In this document: positions 8,488 to 19,093 of the stretch, one piece after another
How the letters are laid out: the number at the start of each line of letters is the position of its first letter
Position numbering within the stretch: the stretch's first letter is position 1
Source: DAOPMC01 sp035392025
GTDB lineage: Bacteria > Bacillota_I > Bacilli_A > RF39 > UBA660
DNA length: 64,000 bases
Assembly (NCBI GenBank): GCA_035392025.1
Contig: DAOPMC010000001.1
Span: forward strand, 1 to 64,000
Reading direction: 5' to 3'
Notes under the pieces: generated by a model
Seen by the model: the letters and a program-made list of their open reading frames with translations, nothing else
What the model was told of the DNA's origin: nothing
The model's database searches: none
Position numbers and translations under genes: made by a program

Positions 8488-9666
8488 ATGAGAATTGGTT
8501 TGTTTTCTGAAGTATATTATCCATCAATTGGCGGTGTTGCAACTGCGATTACGACTTTAAAAAGAGGTTTAGAAGAGTTAGGACACGAAGTATACATCAT
8601 AACAACTTCATACAATGATTTTAGATATTGTATAGAAGATAATGGTCATTTGATCAGGCTTTCTGGAATGAAAAGCAATTTGTATGATTTTAGAATTACT
8701 GGCCCTATGCATCATAAAGCCTTTACATACTTAAAAAGTTTAAATCTAGATGTTATTCATATTCAGACAGAATTTGGCGTTGGCATGTTTGGTAAGTCCG
8801 TTGCAAAATCTCTTAAGATTCCTCTAATTCATACCTTTCACACCTTATATACAGATGATGCATACTTAAACTATGTTCTCGGTGGTAATTTTAAACCACT
8901 TACTAAAAAAGCAATAGAAAAATACATCAAACTTTTTTGTAGCAAAAGCATAAATGCAATAACTGTTCCTTCAGAAAAAACCAAAGAAATTCTGGAAAAC
9001 AAATATAAAATTAAAAGAAATATTTATGTCATATCAAACGGCATAGATTTAGAAAAATTTAATAAATCTAACTTTTTAGAATCAGATATTAATAGTTTAA
9101 AGAAAATTTACGGCATTAGTAAAAATGATTTTATTCTTCTTTTTGCAGGTAGAGTTGCAGATGAAAAGAATATTGACTTTCTTATTAAGAATCATACTTC
9201 GATAATAAAAAAGAATAAACATGTAAAACTTTTAATTGCAGGCGGTGGTCCTGCACTTGATAAGTTAAAAGATTTAGTTAAAACCTTAAAATTAGAAAAA
9301 AATGTTATTTTTACAGATCGTATTGATCCTAAAAATATGAATAGATATTATCAATTAGGGAATGTCTTTGTCACTGCATCAACCAGTGAAACACAAGGAT
9401 TGACAACAGTCGAGGCATTAGCTTCATCACTACCTGCTTTTTGTATTAATGACGATAGTTTTAAGACAACAGTTATCCCTAACTACAATGGAGATTTGTT
9501 TATTGATAATATGGATTATATAGAAAAAATCATTAATATTGTAAATAACAAAAAATTGTTGCGACAAATGGTGCTAAATTCAAGGATGAGCGTTGATAAC
9601 TATAGTGCTAAAGGTTTTGCTAGCAATATGATAAAAGTATATGAATCATGCAAGAAAAAAAGATAG
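8488..9666 (+). CDS. GT4-family glycosyltransferase (probable glycolipid synthase)
   Basis: GT-B fold, family 4. The N-terminal FSEVYYPSIGGVATAI loop and the C-terminal donor-binding block from FAGRVADEKN (about 220) to TSETQGLTTVEALASS (about 304) are clear. These features resemble the 1,2-diacylglycerol glucosyltransferases that make monoglucosyl-diacylglycerol on the inner membrane face in Bacillota and Mollicutes; a role in membrane glycolipid or lipoteichoic-acid anchor synthesis is inferred. There is no signal peptide. At 392 aa it has normal length. It is a single-gene unit ending in a terminator shared with gap. Confidence 0.85.
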   Translation: MRIGLFSEVYYPSIGGVATAITTLKRGLEELGHEVYIITTSYNDFRYCIEDNGHLIRLSGMKSNLYDFRITGPMHHKAFTYLKSLNLDVIHIQTEFGVGMFGKSVAKSLKIPLIHTFHTLYTDDAYLNYVLGGNFKPLTKKAIEKYIKLFCSKSINAITVPSEKTKEILENKYKIKRNIYVISNGIDLEKFNKSNFLESDINSLKKIYGISKNDFILLFAGRVADEKNIDFLIKNHTSIIKKNKHVKLLIAGGGPALDKLKDLVKTLKLEKNVIFTDRIDPKNMNRYYQLGNVFVTASTSETQGLTTVEALASSLPAFCINDDSFKTTVIPNYNGDLFIDNMDYIEKIINIVNNKKLLRQMVLNSRMSVDNYSAKGFASNMIKVYESCKKKR

Positions 9667-9680
9667 TTGTCTATCTTTTT
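9657..9680. terminator. Bidirectional terminator between glycosyltransferase and gap
   Basis: AAAAAGATAG (9657-9666) pairs with CTATCTTTTT (9671-9680) around TTGT. T runs on both strands and convergent gene ends on both sides support use in both directions. Confidence 0.85.
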
Positions 9681-10698
9681 AAATTGTGTCTATTTCTTTT
9701 AAATTGCACCAATATTTGGCTGTTCTTACCATTTGTGCACTATAACCCATTTCGTTATCATACCAAGCCACCACTTTGGCCATCTGTTTTCCATCAACAT
9801 CAAGAACTGAAGTACATTTTAAATCAACAACTGCACCATACAATTCACCAATAACATCACTCGATACTATCGGATCATTAGTGTAAGTAATTGTGTTGTT
9901 TACATTTTCTTTATATAAATTATTTATTTCTTCTACTGTTGCATTCTTTGATAATTCTAATACCAAATCAACAACAGAACCCGTTGTTACCGGAACTCTA
10001 AGCGCAGTCCCAGATAACTTATTATCTAATTTAGGAATTACCTTACCAATTGCTTTAGCAGCCCCTGTTGAGGTTGGTACTATATTTGCAGCTGATGCTC
10101 TACCTCTTCTAGATTCTATTCCCTTTTTATGAGCAACATCTAAGTTTGCTTGATCATTGGTATACGCATGCACCGTGGTCATATATCCTTTTACTATACC
10201 AATATTGTCATCCAGTACTTTAAGTACTGGCGCTAAACAATTTGTAGTACAACTTGCTGCCGAAATTATTTTTTCATCACCATTTAAAATATTTTCATTA
10301 ACATTATAAACGATAGTTTTAGCATCACCTTTTGCAGGTGCTGATATTATTACTTTCTTAGCACCAGCAGAAATATGTGCTCTTGCTTTTTCAACATCAG
10401 TGAATGCTCCTGTACATTCAAATACAACATCTACGCCTAATTCTCGCCATGGTAAATTTAATGGATCTTTTTCTGCAAATATTTTTATTTCCTTATTCCC
10501 TACTATCAACAAGTTTTCCTTAAAATCAATATCTTCCTTACGATATGAGCGATAATTAGTATCATACTTTAATAAATATGCTAATTGTTCTGCATCAGTT
10601 AAATCATTAATCGCTACAACATTTATATCGTTATCTTGATCCATTAACCTAAAAACTAATCTTCCTATTCTTCCAAAACCATTTATTGCTACTTTCAT
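9679..10698 (-). CDS. gap: Glyceraldehyde-3-phosphate dehydrogenase
   Basis: Oxidises glyceraldehyde 3-phosphate with NAD. The Rossmann motif INGFGRIGR starts at residue 5, and the active-site Cys is in SAASCTTNCLAP near residue 150. The WYDNEMGYS motif is near the C-terminus. The family residues NDLTD after the second strand indicate NAD preference. Length 339 aa. It lies 18 bases downstream of the nucleoside-kinase gene and is probably cotranscribed with it, not with pgk-tpiA. Confidence 0.97.
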   Translation of the reverse strand: MKVAINGFGRIGRLVFRLMDQDNDINVVAINDLTDAEQLAYLLKYDTNYRSYRKEDIDFKENLLIVGNKEIKIFAEKDPLNLPWRELGVDVVFECTGAFTDVEKARAHISAGAKKVIISAPAKGDAKTIVYNVNENILNGDEKIISAASCTTNCLAPVLKVLDDNIGIVKGYMTTVHAYTNDQANLDVAHKKGIESRRGRASAANIVPTSTGAAKAIGKVIPKLDNKLSGTALRVPVTTGSVVDLVLELSKNATVEEINNLYKENVNNTITYTNDPIVSSDVIGELYGAVVDLKCTSVLDVDGKQMAKVVAWYDNEMGYSAQMVRTAKYWCNLKEIDTI

Positions 10699-10716
10699 AT
10701 ATTTCTCTCCTTCTAT

Positions 10717-12369
10717 TTAATTGTGGAAAAATCCACCACCAATAAATTCCTTTAATATTGCATCATCTGGTACATATCTATCCGGTATTACTAAAAATAT
10801 TTTTAATAAATTCATAAGCCTTTTGGCATCATCATAATGTTTTGAATCAGGTGACACAGTATATAAGAGTGATTCTGCAAACATCTTTAATACACCCATT
10901 TCGTATAACATTGCAGTATTTAATACATAATCTGCCTCATCCTGATATGGAAAAACATATTCCTCTTCTCCTGCTCTTACCTCCCCCCACATATCAAATA
11001 CTTGATCAACACTATATCCTCTAGTTCTATGATCTCTAACCATCCTTCTCAAAAATCTATTATCAGAAGATGATAATCTATTATATTTATCAATATTCAA
11101 ATTTGTTAAAGGACACACATATATCTTAAATTTTTTATTTCGAGGAATAGATTTAGTAAGTTCTTCATTGAGACAATGTAACCCTTCTATAATCATTACA
11201 TCATTTTCATGAAGTTTTAAATTTTTCTCAAATGATTTTGTTCCAGTTACAAAATTAAATGTTGGCACTGTAACTTCTTCTCCAGCAAGCAACTGATTCA
11301 TCTGCTTATTAAATAATTCCAAATCTACCGCTCTTAATGCCTCAAAATCATATTTACCGTTTTCTTTTTTAGGTGTTTCTTCTCTTTCAACAAAATAATC
11401 ATCAAGAGAAATCACAACTGGATTTACACCAAACGTTTTAAGATAAAGTGACAGTTTTCTTGCAGATGTTGTTTTCCCTGATGATGATGGTCCTGCTATT
11501 AAAATCATTTTAATCTTATCTTTTTCACGATTAATTTTTTTGGCTAAACCTAATAGTTTACTGTCATAAGTAAGTTCATTCATACGAATTACATCTTGTA
11601 TCTTGTCATCCATAATAAGTTTATTGACATCTGCAACATATCTAATGTTGAGCATATTACCCCATTCTTTTAGGTCATCAAATGCTTCAAACATCTTCTC
11701 ATGATGAACATACTCAGGTACTTTACCATCTAAATAACTTACCGGCGTTTGCAAAATAAATACTCTATCTCGCATTAATTGCAATCTAAATTTTGTAAAT
11801 ACACTAGTATTTATAGGCATTTTGCTGTAAAAATATTCATTTAATCCGCCAAGTTTATATATATTTATATATGTGTTCGTATTATATAAAAGAGAATCAG
11901 CTTTAACTTCGTTGCCTTTTGATTTATAATATTCGATTGCTTCTTTTCGCTTGACAACTATTTTATCTATTGGTAGGTTAGCTTTGACTACTTCATTCAT
12001 TTTATCAGTTATTTTTTTTAATCCTTCTTCATCAACATCAAAATTAGTCTCAACATATAATCCTTTATCAATTGCATGACTAATCTCTATATCCTTGTCT
12101 TCCCCAAAACACTCTTTAATAGCATATACTAAAAGATAGATAAGCCCCTTTTGATAAACTCTATTACCTATCCGTCCAGAGCAATCATAAAATTCAACAA
12201 TACTATCTTTTTCTATCTTATTATTTAATTCCATTAAATCATTATTAACTCTTGCAACTAAAATTGGATATTTAAAATCTCCTTTAAAATCTTGTGCAAT
12301 ATCAATAAGCCTAATACCACTATCGTAGGCATATTTTTTACCATTATATTCAATATTTATTTTTGCCAT
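10717..12369 (-). CDS. Nucleoside (uridine) kinase with N-terminal TGS/SAD-like region
   Basis: Composite protein of 550 aa. Residues 1-65 resemble a TGS domain, and residues 65-200 resemble the second additional domain of threonyl-tRNA synthetase. The C-terminal half is a uridine-kinase-type P-loop domain: Walker A AGPSSSGKTT near 293-302, SLDDYF near 325 and the IIEGLHCLN block. The arrangement is a known bacterial nucleoside kinase family. It probably phosphorylates uridine or a related nucleoside for salvage; the exact substrate is not evident. It is divergent from clpP and upstream of gap. The RBS AAAGGTG supports the ATG used. Confidence 0.85.
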   Translation of the reverse strand: MAKINIEYNGKKYAYDSGIRLIDIAQDFKGDFKYPILVARVNNDLMELNNKIEKDSIVEFYDCSGRIGNRVYQKGLIYLLVYAIKECFGEDKDIEISHAIDKGLYVETNFDVDEEGLKKITDKMNEVVKANLPIDKIVVKRKEAIEYYKSKGNEVKADSLLYNTNTYINIYKLGGLNEYFYSKMPINTSVFTKFRLQLMRDRVFILQTPVSYLDGKVPEYVHHEKMFEAFDDLKEWGNMLNIRYVADVNKLIMDDKIQDVIRMNELTYDSKLLGLAKKINREKDKIKMILIAGPSSSGKTTSARKLSLYLKTFGVNPVVISLDDYFVEREETPKKENGKYDFEALRAVDLELFNKQMNQLLAGEEVTVPTFNFVTGTKSFEKNLKLHENDVMIIEGLHCLNEELTKSIPRNKKFKIYVCPLTNLNIDKYNRLSSSDNRFLRRMVRDHRTRGYSVDQVFDMWGEVRAGEEEYVFPYQDEADYVLNTAMLYEMGVLKMFAESLLYTVSPDSKHYDDAKRLMNLLKIFLVIPDRYVPDDAILKEFIGGGFFHN

Positions 12370-12475
12370 AATACCACACCTTTATTCTCTTACTATTTAT
12401 ATAATATCATATTTTGGGGATTTTTAATATGAATATTTATTGTTTTTTTATCTAATATAATTATAGGTGATAACA

Positions 12476-13045
12476 ATGAATTTAGTACCAGTAGTTGTCG
12501 AAAAAGAAACAGATTTTGAAAGAACTTATGATATATATTCCAGATTATTAAAAGATAGAATCATTATTTTAAGTGGTGAAATAACAGATAATAGTGCCAA
12601 TTGCATAGTAGCACAGCTTTTATATTTAGATTCTTTAGATCATAATGATATTAATCTATATATCAATTCCCCTGGAGGATCAATTACCGCAGGCATGGCA
12701 ATATATGACACTATGAATTTTATTAAAAGCGATGTGTCAACAACTTGCATTGGTATGTCTGCCTCTATGGCAGCATTTCTATTATCAAGTGGTCAAAAAG
12801 ACAAAAGATATATTCTTCCTAATGCTGAAGTTATGATTCATCAACCATTAGGCGGCGCAACAGGTCAGGCTACTGAAATAAAAATAGCAGCCGAACGAAT
12901 TATAAAATTAAAAGAAAAAATTAATAATATTCTTTCAAATAATACTAATCAAACACTAGAAAAAATAGAGAGTGATACCGAAAGAGATTATTTTTTAGAT
13001 GCAAAAGAAGCAAAAGAATATGGTATTATTGATAAAATATTATAA
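12476..13045 (+). CDS. clpP: ATP-dependent Clp protease proteolytic subunit
   Basis: Serine peptidase of the ClpP barrel, fed by ClpC or ClpX unfoldases. The catalytic triad is visible: Ser in GMSASMAA, His in MIHQPLGG, and Asp in TERDYFLDA. The ATG at 12476 follows AGGTGAT with good spacing; a GTG three codons earlier lies inside that ribosome site. The product is 189 aa, slightly below the usual 195. The clearest unfoldase candidate in the window is the frameshifted ClpC-type gene at 43-45 kb. Confidence 0.95.
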   Translation: MNLVPVVVEKETDFERTYDIYSRLLKDRIIILSGEITDNSANCIVAQLLYLDSLDHNDINLYINSPGGSITAGMAIYDTMNFIKSDVSTTCIGMSASMAAFLLSSGQKDKRYILPNAEVMIHQPLGGATGQATEIKIAAERIIKLKEKINNILSNNTNQTLEKIESDTERDYFLDAKEAKEYGIIDKIL

Positions 13046-13047
13046 TT

Positions 13048-13056
13048 TGTTATAAT
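13048..13056 (+). promoter_or_regulatory. Possible extended -10 promoter before the lipid kinase
   Basis: TGTTATAAT lies between clpP and the lipid kinase, 16 bases before the start codon. If used, the leader would be very short, so cotranscription from clpP is an alternative. Confidence 0.4.
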
Positions 13057-13071
13057 ATAGTTGGTGATTTT

Positions 13072-13989
13072 ATGAAAAAATGTGCAATTATATGCAATTT
13101 GCATAGTGGCCGAGGTATAAAACAAGAAACTATCAGTAAATTAATTGTAATTTTAAATAACTCAGGATATGAAGCAACTACTTATATTACTCAAAAAGAG
13201 CAAGATGCTATTCACATGGTAGAAAACTTACCACATGTAGACTTGGTTATATCTATGGGTGGAGATGGTACATTTAGTGAAGTTATTACCGGTAATTTTA
13301 AACGGGAAGATCAGTTAACACTCACTCACATACCAATTGGTACCGCTAATGATATAGGTGCTATGTTTGGGTTAAGAAAAAATAATCCTGTTAACAATTT
13401 AAATGAAATTTTAGCAGGTGAAATTAAAAATTTAGATATTTGTTTCATTAACGGCCAACCCTTTGCATATGTTGCTGGATTTGGTAAATATATTCAAATA
13501 TCATGTGATACACCCAAAAAATATAAAAAAATATTTGGCTATCTTGCATACGCAGCACAAGGAGTAATAGAATTTTTTAAACCAACCAAATTATATGAAT
13601 TAGAATATACCGTTAACGGAGAAACATATAAAGGTTTATTTTCTATAATATTAGTATCAAATGCTAACAGTATTGCAGGATTTAATAATATCTATAAAAA
13701 TATTAAGCTCGATGATAAAAAGTTTGAAGTAATGTTTTGCTCAATTAATAAGAGAAAAAATATAATAAGAAGTTTTTATTTTTTAAAAACAACTGATATT
13801 CATAATGTACCAGGAATATATTTCCATCAAACAAATAAATTAGAAATTAAATTTAAAGAAAAGCCTAAAAAATATTGGACCATTGATGGAGAGAAGTTTA
13901 AACCAAATAGTAAGATAATTACATTTGATACTAAATACAGTATTAAAATGTTAGTTCCAACTAAAAATATTAAAAATTTATTCAAATAA
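13072..13989 (+). CDS. Diacylglycerol kinase-type lipid kinase (DgkB/YegS family)
   Basis: Phosphorylates a lipid, most likely diacylglycerol, returning it to phospholipid synthesis. The catalytic-domain hallmark SMGGDGTFSEV lies near residues 62-72, followed by PIGTANDIG, the nucleotide-binding loop of the family. The C-terminal beta-sandwich with WTIDGEKF is also typical. Soluble; 305 aa. It starts 27 bases after clpP. Together with the glycosyltransferase at 8.5 kb it suggests glycolipid or lipoteichoic-acid turnover, but lipid kinases of other specificity cannot be excluded. Confidence 0.88.
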   Translation: MKKCAIICNLHSGRGIKQETISKLIVILNNSGYEATTYITQKEQDAIHMVENLPHVDLVISMGGDGTFSEVITGNFKREDQLTLTHIPIGTANDIGAMFGLRKNNPVNNLNEILAGEIKNLDICFINGQPFAYVAGFGKYIQISCDTPKKYKKIFGYLAYAAQGVIEFFKPTKLYELEYTVNGETYKGLFSIILVSNANSIAGFNNIYKNIKLDDKKFEVMFCSINKRKNIIRSFYFLKTTDIHNVPGIYFHQTNKLEIKFKEKPKKYWTIDGEKFKPNSKIITFDTKYSIKMLVPTKNIKNLFK

Positions 13990-13994
13990 ACAAA

Positions 13995-14017
13995 AAATCT
14001 AGGAATTTCCTAGATTT
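13995..14017. terminator. Terminator between lipid kinase and the 205-aa gene
   Basis: AAATCTAGGA pairs with TCCTAGATTT around a 3-base loop, with T-rich sequence on both sides. It lies between convergent genes and probably works in both directions. Confidence 0.8.
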
Positions 14018-14021
14018 ATTT

Positions 14022-14639
14022 TTATCTTGTTGGGCCTTCTTGAGATTGATTACGTACTTGCTCAACTGCATCTACAAGAAGAGATGGATTTTTAAAAATT
14101 TCATTCACCTGTTCCAAAGGTGACTTTCCTGGATCTAATTCAACAGTAGCTGTCACATCGGGTGCTATGGCAAGCGCCTGAAATGTAGGTTTAACACCTT
14201 CGTGTGCCTGTTTATATTTGTCTAAATATTCACATGCTTCTTGATCATAAAAGCAAACTTGTATTTTACCACTTTCATCAACTCTTGGCATATAGATCCC
14301 ATCTGCTGTTTTTATTTTCCCATAAACTCTAGACGGCGTAACGCTATCATCAACTGTCTTACCAAGCAAATTAAACACGACTGATATTACAGCATTATCT
14401 GGGGCTCCTGATTTTACAACAATGTTGATGTCGTCGTGAAAAAACCAAATTGAATATATTCTTTCACCGTCATTATATTCGAAAAAAGTTTTACTTGGAC
14501 GTTCTAAATTACCCGGTTTTGCAGGTAAATCCTTAAACAATTCTCTTATTGATCTACTATATAATTCTTTTTGATCTTTAAAATACAAAGAACAGTTATC
14601 CGTTCGTTGCAAAAAATCTTCAGCTATATCATACTTCAT
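14022..14639 (-). CDS. Soluble protein of unknown function (205 aa)
   Basis: I do not recognise this family. It has no signal peptide, no membrane helix and no nucleotide-binding motif. The sequence is acidic and hydrophilic, with a central beta-rich part (residues 50-115) and a Pro/Glu-rich tail. A strong ribosome site (GAAAGGAGG) supports the start. Its DNA is visibly richer in G and C than the neighbours, notably around 14150-14220, which may mean recent acquisition. It is a stand-alone gene between the lipid kinase and tuf with a terminator at each end, so there is no operon context. Confidence 0.7.
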   Translation of the reverse strand: MKYDIAEDFLQRTDNCSLYFKDQKELYSRSIRELFKDLPAKPGNLERPSKTFFEYNDGERIYSIWFFHDDINIVVKSGAPDNAVISVVFNLLGKTVDDSVTPSRVYGKIKTADGIYMPRVDESGKIQVCFYDQEACEYLDKYKQAHEGVKPTFQALAIAPDVTATVELDPGKSPLEQVNEIFKNPSLLVDAVEQVRNQSQEGPTR

Positions 14640-14712
14640 ATATATACCTCCTTTCTACCGTCATTATATATATATGTCAAGTATATCAAGCAAAGTTTAC
14701 ATTACTTGACAC

Positions 14713-14736
14713 AAAAAAAGATCTCAGTGAGATCTA
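14713..14736 (-). terminator. Terminator of the str operon (after tuf)
   Basis: On the minus strand AGATCTC pairs with GAGATCT around ACT, directly followed by seven T. It is 8 bases after the tuf stop codon. Confidence 0.9.
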
Positions 14737-14743
14737 ATTTTAA

Positions 14744-15928
14744 TTATTTAATAATTTCTGAAACTACACCAGCACCAACTGTTCTTCCACCTTCACGGAT
14801 TGAGAACTTAGTACCTTGTTCAATTGCAATTGGGTGAATTAATTCAACAGTCATTGCAACATCATCACCTGGCATAACCATTTCAACACCTTGAGGTAAC
14901 TCAATAATACCAGTTACATCAGTAGTTCTGAAATAGAATTGTGGACGATAGTTTGCAAAGAATGGAGTATGTCTTCCGCCTTCTTCTTTTGATAGAACAT
15001 ATACTTGTGCTTTAAACTTATTATGTGGTGTAACAGATCCTGGTTTAGCAAGAACTTGTCCTCTTTCAACCTCTTCACGAGAAATACCACGTAATAATAC
15101 ACCAGCATTATCTCCTGCTTCAGCATAATCAAGTGACTTCTTGAACATTTCAATACCTGTAACAACAGTTTTCTTAGTTGGTTTAATACCAATAATTTCA
15201 ACTTCGTCATTAAGTTTTAATTGTCCTCTTTCAACACGACCTGTAACAACTGTTCCACGTCCAGTGATTGTAAATACATCCTCAATACTCATTAAGAATG
15301 GTTTAGCATTGTCTCTTTCTGGAGTTGGAATCCATTCATCAACAGCATCCATTAATTCATTAATTTTTTCAACATAAGCAGCATCTCCTTCAAGAGCCTT
15401 TAATGCTGAACCACGAATAATTGGAGTATCATTGCCTTCAAATCCATATTCGTTTAACAAATCACGAACTTCCATTTCTACTAAGTCTAATAACTCTTCA
15501 TCATCAACCATATCACATTTATTTAGGAATACTACCATTCTTGGTACTCCAACTTGACGTGATAATAGAATATGTTCACGAGTTTGTGCCATAGGCCCGT
15601 CAGTTGCTGCAATAACTAAGATTGCTCCATCCATTTGAGCTGCACCTGTAATCATATTTTTTACATAGTCAGCATGTCCTGGACAGTCAACGTGAGCATA
15701 ATGACGCTTATCTGTTTCATATTCAACGTGTGATGTATTAATAGTAATCCCACGTTCCCTTTCTTCTGGAGCCTTGTCAATATTTGCATAATCAGTAAAT
15801 TGTGCATGTCCTTTTTCTGATAATACTTTTGTAATAGCTGCTGTTAAAGTTGTTTTACCATGGTCTACGTGACCAATTGTACCAACATTAACATGTGGCT
15901 TATTACGATTAAATTTTTCTTTAGCCAT
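14744..15928 (-). CDS. tuf: Elongation factor Tu
   Basis: GTPase that delivers aminoacyl-tRNA to the ribosome. G1 GHVDHGKT (about residues 19-26), G3 DCPGH and G4 NKCD are intact, and the three-domain length of 394 aa is normal. It is the last gene of the str operon (rpsL-rpsG-fusA-tuf), 78 bases after fusA, with a strong AAAGGAGG ribosome site. A single strong terminator follows. Confidence 0.98.
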   Translation of the reverse strand: MAKEKFNRNKPHVNVGTIGHVDHGKTTLTAAITKVLSEKGHAQFTDYANIDKAPEERERGITINTSHVEYETDKRHYAHVDCPGHADYVKNMITGAAQMDGAILVIAATDGPMAQTREHILLSRQVGVPRMVVFLNKCDMVDDEELLDLVEMEVRDLLNEYGFEGNDTPIIRGSALKALEGDAAYVEKINELMDAVDEWIPTPERDNAKPFLMSIEDVFTITGRGTVVTGRVERGQLKLNDEVEIIGIKPTKKTVVTGIEMFKKSLDYAEAGDNAGVLLRGISREEVERGQVLAKPGSVTPHNKFKAQVYVLSKEEGGRHTPFFANYRPQFYFRTTDVTGIIELPQGVEMVMPGDDVAMTVELIHPIAIEQGTKFSIREGGRTVGAGVVSEIIK

Positions 15929-16006
15929 TTTATTTCCTCCTTTTTTTATTTACTATATTATTTTATCTAACAATTGAAGATTTTTCAACTGTTTAGGCTA
16001 ATTTTC

Positions 16007-18076
16007 TTAATTGCCGCTTCTTTTAATAATTTCTTCAGCAATTGATTTTGGAACTTCTTCATAATGATCTGGTACCATTTGGAATGTTCCTCTTCCTTGA
16101 GTATTTGATCTAATGCATGTTGCATAACCAAACATCTCTGATAATGGAACCATTGCTGCAAATGCAATTGCATTGCCACGTGATTCTTGTGATAGTGGTC
16201 TACCACGTCTTCCAGTAATATCTCCCATAACTGTTCCAAAGTTTTCTTCAGGAACAACTATGTCAACTTTCATAATTGGTTCAAGTAATACTGGTTGACA
16301 TTTATTTTTAGCTTCCTTCAAAGCCATAGATGCTGCAATTTTAAATGCCATTTCTGATGAGTCAACATCATGATATGATCCATCAAATAATGTTGCTTTT
16401 ACATCTATCATTGGGTATCCTGCTAAGACACCGGTTTGTAATGCTTCTTGCAATCCTTTATCGACTACCGGAATATACTCTCTTGGTACTATTCCACCTA
16501 CAATTGCATCTACAAACTCATAACCCTTATCAGGATTTGGTTCAAATTTAACCCATACGTGACCATATTGTCCGCGGCCACCAGACTGTTTAATATATTT
16601 ACCTTCACAATCTGCTGAACCTTTAATAGTTTCACGATATGCAACCTGTGGCTTACCAACATTAGCATCTACACTAAACTCTCTTCTCATTCTATCAACT
16701 AAGACATCTAAGTGTAATTCTCCAATACCTGCAATAATTGTTTGTCCTGTTTCAGTATCAGTATGTACTTTAAATGTTGGATCTTCTTCTGCAAGTTTTT
16801 GAAGTGCAATTGCCATCTTATCTTGATCTGCTTTTGATTTTGGTTCAATTGCAAGTTCAATAACTGGTTCTGGTACAACAATTGTCTCAAGGACAATTGG
16901 CTTTTTCTCATCACATAATGTATCTCCAGTACCAGTATTTTTAAGTCCTACTGCTGCTGCAATATCGCCAGTCCATACCTCAGATATTTCAGTACGATCA
17001 TTAGCATGCATTTGAAGAATACGACCAATTCTCTCTTTAACATCTTTTGTAGAGTTTAGAACATAACTACCAGCTGATAGATGCCCTGAATATACTCTAA
17101 AGAATGTAAGTCTTCCAACAAATGGATCAGTCATAACTTTAAACGCTAATGCACTAAATGGTTCATTATCTGATACATCTCTTACATCTTCATCACCATT
17201 TAACTTTGTTCCTTTTACTGATGGAACATCAATTGGCGATGGTAAATAATCTATGACCGCATCAAGTAATGCCCTGACACCTTTATTGCTAAGTGCATCT
17301 CCACACATTACTGGGAAAAATTTAGCTTGAAGAACTCCATTTCTAATTGCCTTTTTAATAAGTTCAACTGAAACTTCTTCTCCCTCAAGATATTTTTCCA
17401 TTAATTCATCATCAAATTCTGCTATTGCTTCTAATAAATCATTATGCTTTTCCTCACAAAGATCTTTTAAATCTGATGGAACTTCAATTTCAGTAAGATT
17501 CTCTTGCTCAGTTGCATCAAATTCATAAGCTTTCTTAGTAACAATATCAACATATCCTGTAAAATTATTTTCTGCTCCTATTGGCCACTCTATTGGTTTT
17601 GCATTAACTGCAAATCTTGAATCAATAGATTTTAAACTATATTGGAAATCTGCTCCCATTTTAGTCATTTTGTTTGCAAAAATAATTCTTGGAACATGAT
17701 ATTCACTAGCTTGTCTCCAAACTGTTTCAGTCTGTGGTTCTACACCAGCTTGTACATCTATTAATGTTACAGCTCCATCTAGAACTCTTAAACTTCTTTG
17801 AACTTCAACAGTAAAATCTACGTGCCCTGGGGTATCAATTATATTATAACGATATCCTTTCCAAAAAGCTGTTGTTGCTGCCGAAGTAATGGTAATACCT
17901 CTTTCTTTTTCCTGCTCCATCCAATCCATTTGGGAAGCTCCATCATGAGTTTCACCAATTTTATGAATTTTCTTAGTTAAGAATAAAATACGTTCAGTAC
18001 AAGTAGTCTTACCGGCATCAATATGTGCCATAATACCAAAATTTCTAGTTTTGTCTAGTGATGTTTCTCTTGCCAT
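16007..18076 (-). CDS. fusA: Elongation factor G
   Basis: Ribosomal translocase GTPase of 689 aa. G1 AHIDAGKTT (17-25), G3 DTPGHVDF and the G4 region NKMTKMG are present, and the C-terminal domain IV-V sequence [13 protein letters not shown] is typical. G4 is NKMT instead of the usual NKMD: the Asp that confers guanine specificity appears as Thr here, with only a weak alternative nearby. Operon order rpsL-rpsG-fusA-tuf is canonical, so this is the housekeeping copy. Confidence 0.97.
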   Translation of the reverse strand: MARETSLDKTRNFGIMAHIDAGKTTCTERILFLTKKIHKIGETHDGASQMDWMEQEKERGITITSAATTAFWKGYRYNIIDTPGHVDFTVEVQRSLRVLDGAVTLIDVQAGVEPQTETVWRQASEYHVPRIIFANKMTKMGADFQYSLKSIDSRFAVNAKPIEWPIGAENNFTGYVDIVTKKAYEFDATEQENLTEIEVPSDLKDLCEEKHNDLLEAIAEFDDELMEKYLEGEEVSVELIKKAIRNGVLQAKFFPVMCGDALSNKGVRALLDAVIDYLPSPIDVPSVKGTKLNGDEDVRDVSDNEPFSALAFKVMTDPFVGRLTFFRVYSGHLSAGSYVLNSTKDVKERIGRILQMHANDRTEISEVWTGDIAAAVGLKNTGTGDTLCDEKKPIVLETIVVPEPVIELAIEPKSKADQDKMAIALQKLAEEDPTFKVHTDTETGQTIIAGIGELHLDVLVDRMRREFSVDANVGKPQVAYRETIKGSADCEGKYIKQSGGRGQYGHVWVKFEPNPDKGYEFVDAIVGGIVPREYIPVVDKGLQEALQTGVLAGYPMIDVKATLFDGSYHDVDSSEMAFKIAASMALKEAKNKCQPVLLEPIMKVDIVVPEENFGTVMGDITGRRGRPLSQESRGNAIAFAAMVPLSEMFGYATCIRSNTQGRGTFQMVPDHYEEVPKSIAEEIIKRSGN

Positions 18077-18092
18077 ATTATTTTACTCCCTT

Positions 18093-18560
18093 CTACCATC
18101 TATAATGTGCAAATGCTTTATTAGCCTCTGCCATTCTATGAGTTTCTTCTCTTTTCTTAACTGCTGCTCCTGTATTATTTGAAGCATCAATTATCTCATT
18201 TGCAAGATTCTCTGCCATACCACGGCCACCTCTTAATCTTGCATAGTTTATTAACCATCTAAGTGCCAATGCTTGACTTCTATCGTCATTAATTTCAATT
18301 GGTACTGGATAGTTAGCTCCACCAACACGACGAGTTTTAACTTCAAGCGCTGGTTTAATATTTTCAAGTGCTTTGTCGAAAACTTCCATTGGATTTTGTT
18401 CAGTTTTCTTCTTTATTAGTTCAAAAGCATCATAAAGTATGGTTTGTGATTTACCACGTTTGCCATCTAACATCATGCTATTAACTAATTTAGTAATGAT
18501 TTTTGAATTATATATTGGATCTGGTAAAACATCTCTTTTTACCGCACGTCTTTTACGCAT
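18093..18560 (-). CDS. rpsG: 30S ribosomal protein S7
   Basis: Primary binder of the 16S rRNA 3' major domain. The N-terminal [15 protein letters not shown] and central [14 protein letters not shown] are diagnostic; 155 aa is standard. It lies between rpsL and fusA with short spacers (27 and 16 bases). Confidence 0.98.
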   Translation of the reverse strand: MRKRRAVKRDVLPDPIYNSKIITKLVNSMMLDGKRGKSQTILYDAFELIKKKTEQNPMEVFDKALENIKPALEVKTRRVGGANYPVPIEINDDRSQALALRWLINYARLRGGRGMAENLANEIIDASNNTGAAVKKREETHRMAEANKAFAHYRW

Positions 18561-18587
18561 ATTTATCCTCCTTCCGTTATTTTATTA

Positions 18588-18998
18588 TTATTTAGCTCTT
18601 TTACTTCCGTATTTTGAACGCCCTTGTTTTCTGTCCTTAACTCCTTGTGTGTCCATAGTTCCACGAACTATATGATAACGAACACCAATTAAGTCTTTAA
18701 CACGTCCTCCACGTAATAATACTACACTATGTTCTTGTAGATTATGTCCTTCACCAGGAATATATGCATCTACTTCTTTTCCGTTGCTTAGACGAACACG
18801 TGCATATTTTCTTAATGCAGAGTTTGGTTTTTTGGGATTTTTAGTTCCTACACGCACACACACTCCACGTTTTTGTGGTGAAGAATGATCAACATTAACT
18901 CTTTTAATAGTGTTTAGACGAGTTTGTAAAACTGGTGCTTTACTCTTTCTAACTTTGTTAGTTCTTTTCTTTCTTACAAGTTGATTTATTGTTGGCAT
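18588..18998 (-). CDS. rpsL: 30S ribosomal protein S12
   Basis: Decoding-centre protein. The [10 protein letters not shown] start and the conserved loops KKPNSALRK and [13 protein letters not shown] are present. The Lys residues that mutate to streptomycin resistance (KKPNSALRK and RVKDLPG-type loops) are wild type in form, although the second loop has LIG in place of LPG. 136 aa. First gene of the str operon, with a consensus promoter and a structured leader. Confidence 0.97.
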   Translation of the reverse strand: MPTINQLVRKKRTNKVRKSKAPVLQTRLNTIKRVNVDHSSPQKRGVCVRVGTKNPKKPNSALRKYARVRLSNGKEVDAYIPGEGHNLQEHSVVLLRGGRVKDLIGVRYHIVRGTMDTQGVKDRKQGRSKYGSKRAK

Positions 18999-19012
18999 AA
19001 TTGCTCCTTTCT

Positions 19013-19072
19013 ATACACATACCCAGGTGTATCTTTTTTGTAATTTTATTAAGGTCTCTAAAAAGAAACCTT
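19013..19072 (-). promoter_or_regulatory. Structured leader of the str operon
   Basis: The rpsL leader contains two hairpins on the minus strand: AAGGTTTCT pairing with AGAGACCTT (19051-19072, one G-U pair, 4-base loop), and ATACAC pairing with GTGTAT (19013-19032, 8-base loop) just before the ribosome site. Neither is followed by a proper T run. They may be an autoregulatory ribosomal-protein site; I cannot assign a known family. Confidence 0.45.
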
Positions 19073-19093
19073 TCAATAAAAACAAACATTGAT

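Noticed and set aside
15985..16914. Minus-strand frames inside fusA in another register
   Set aside because: They overlap the well-conserved fusA frame completely and encode low-complexity Leu/Gln/Lys sequence.
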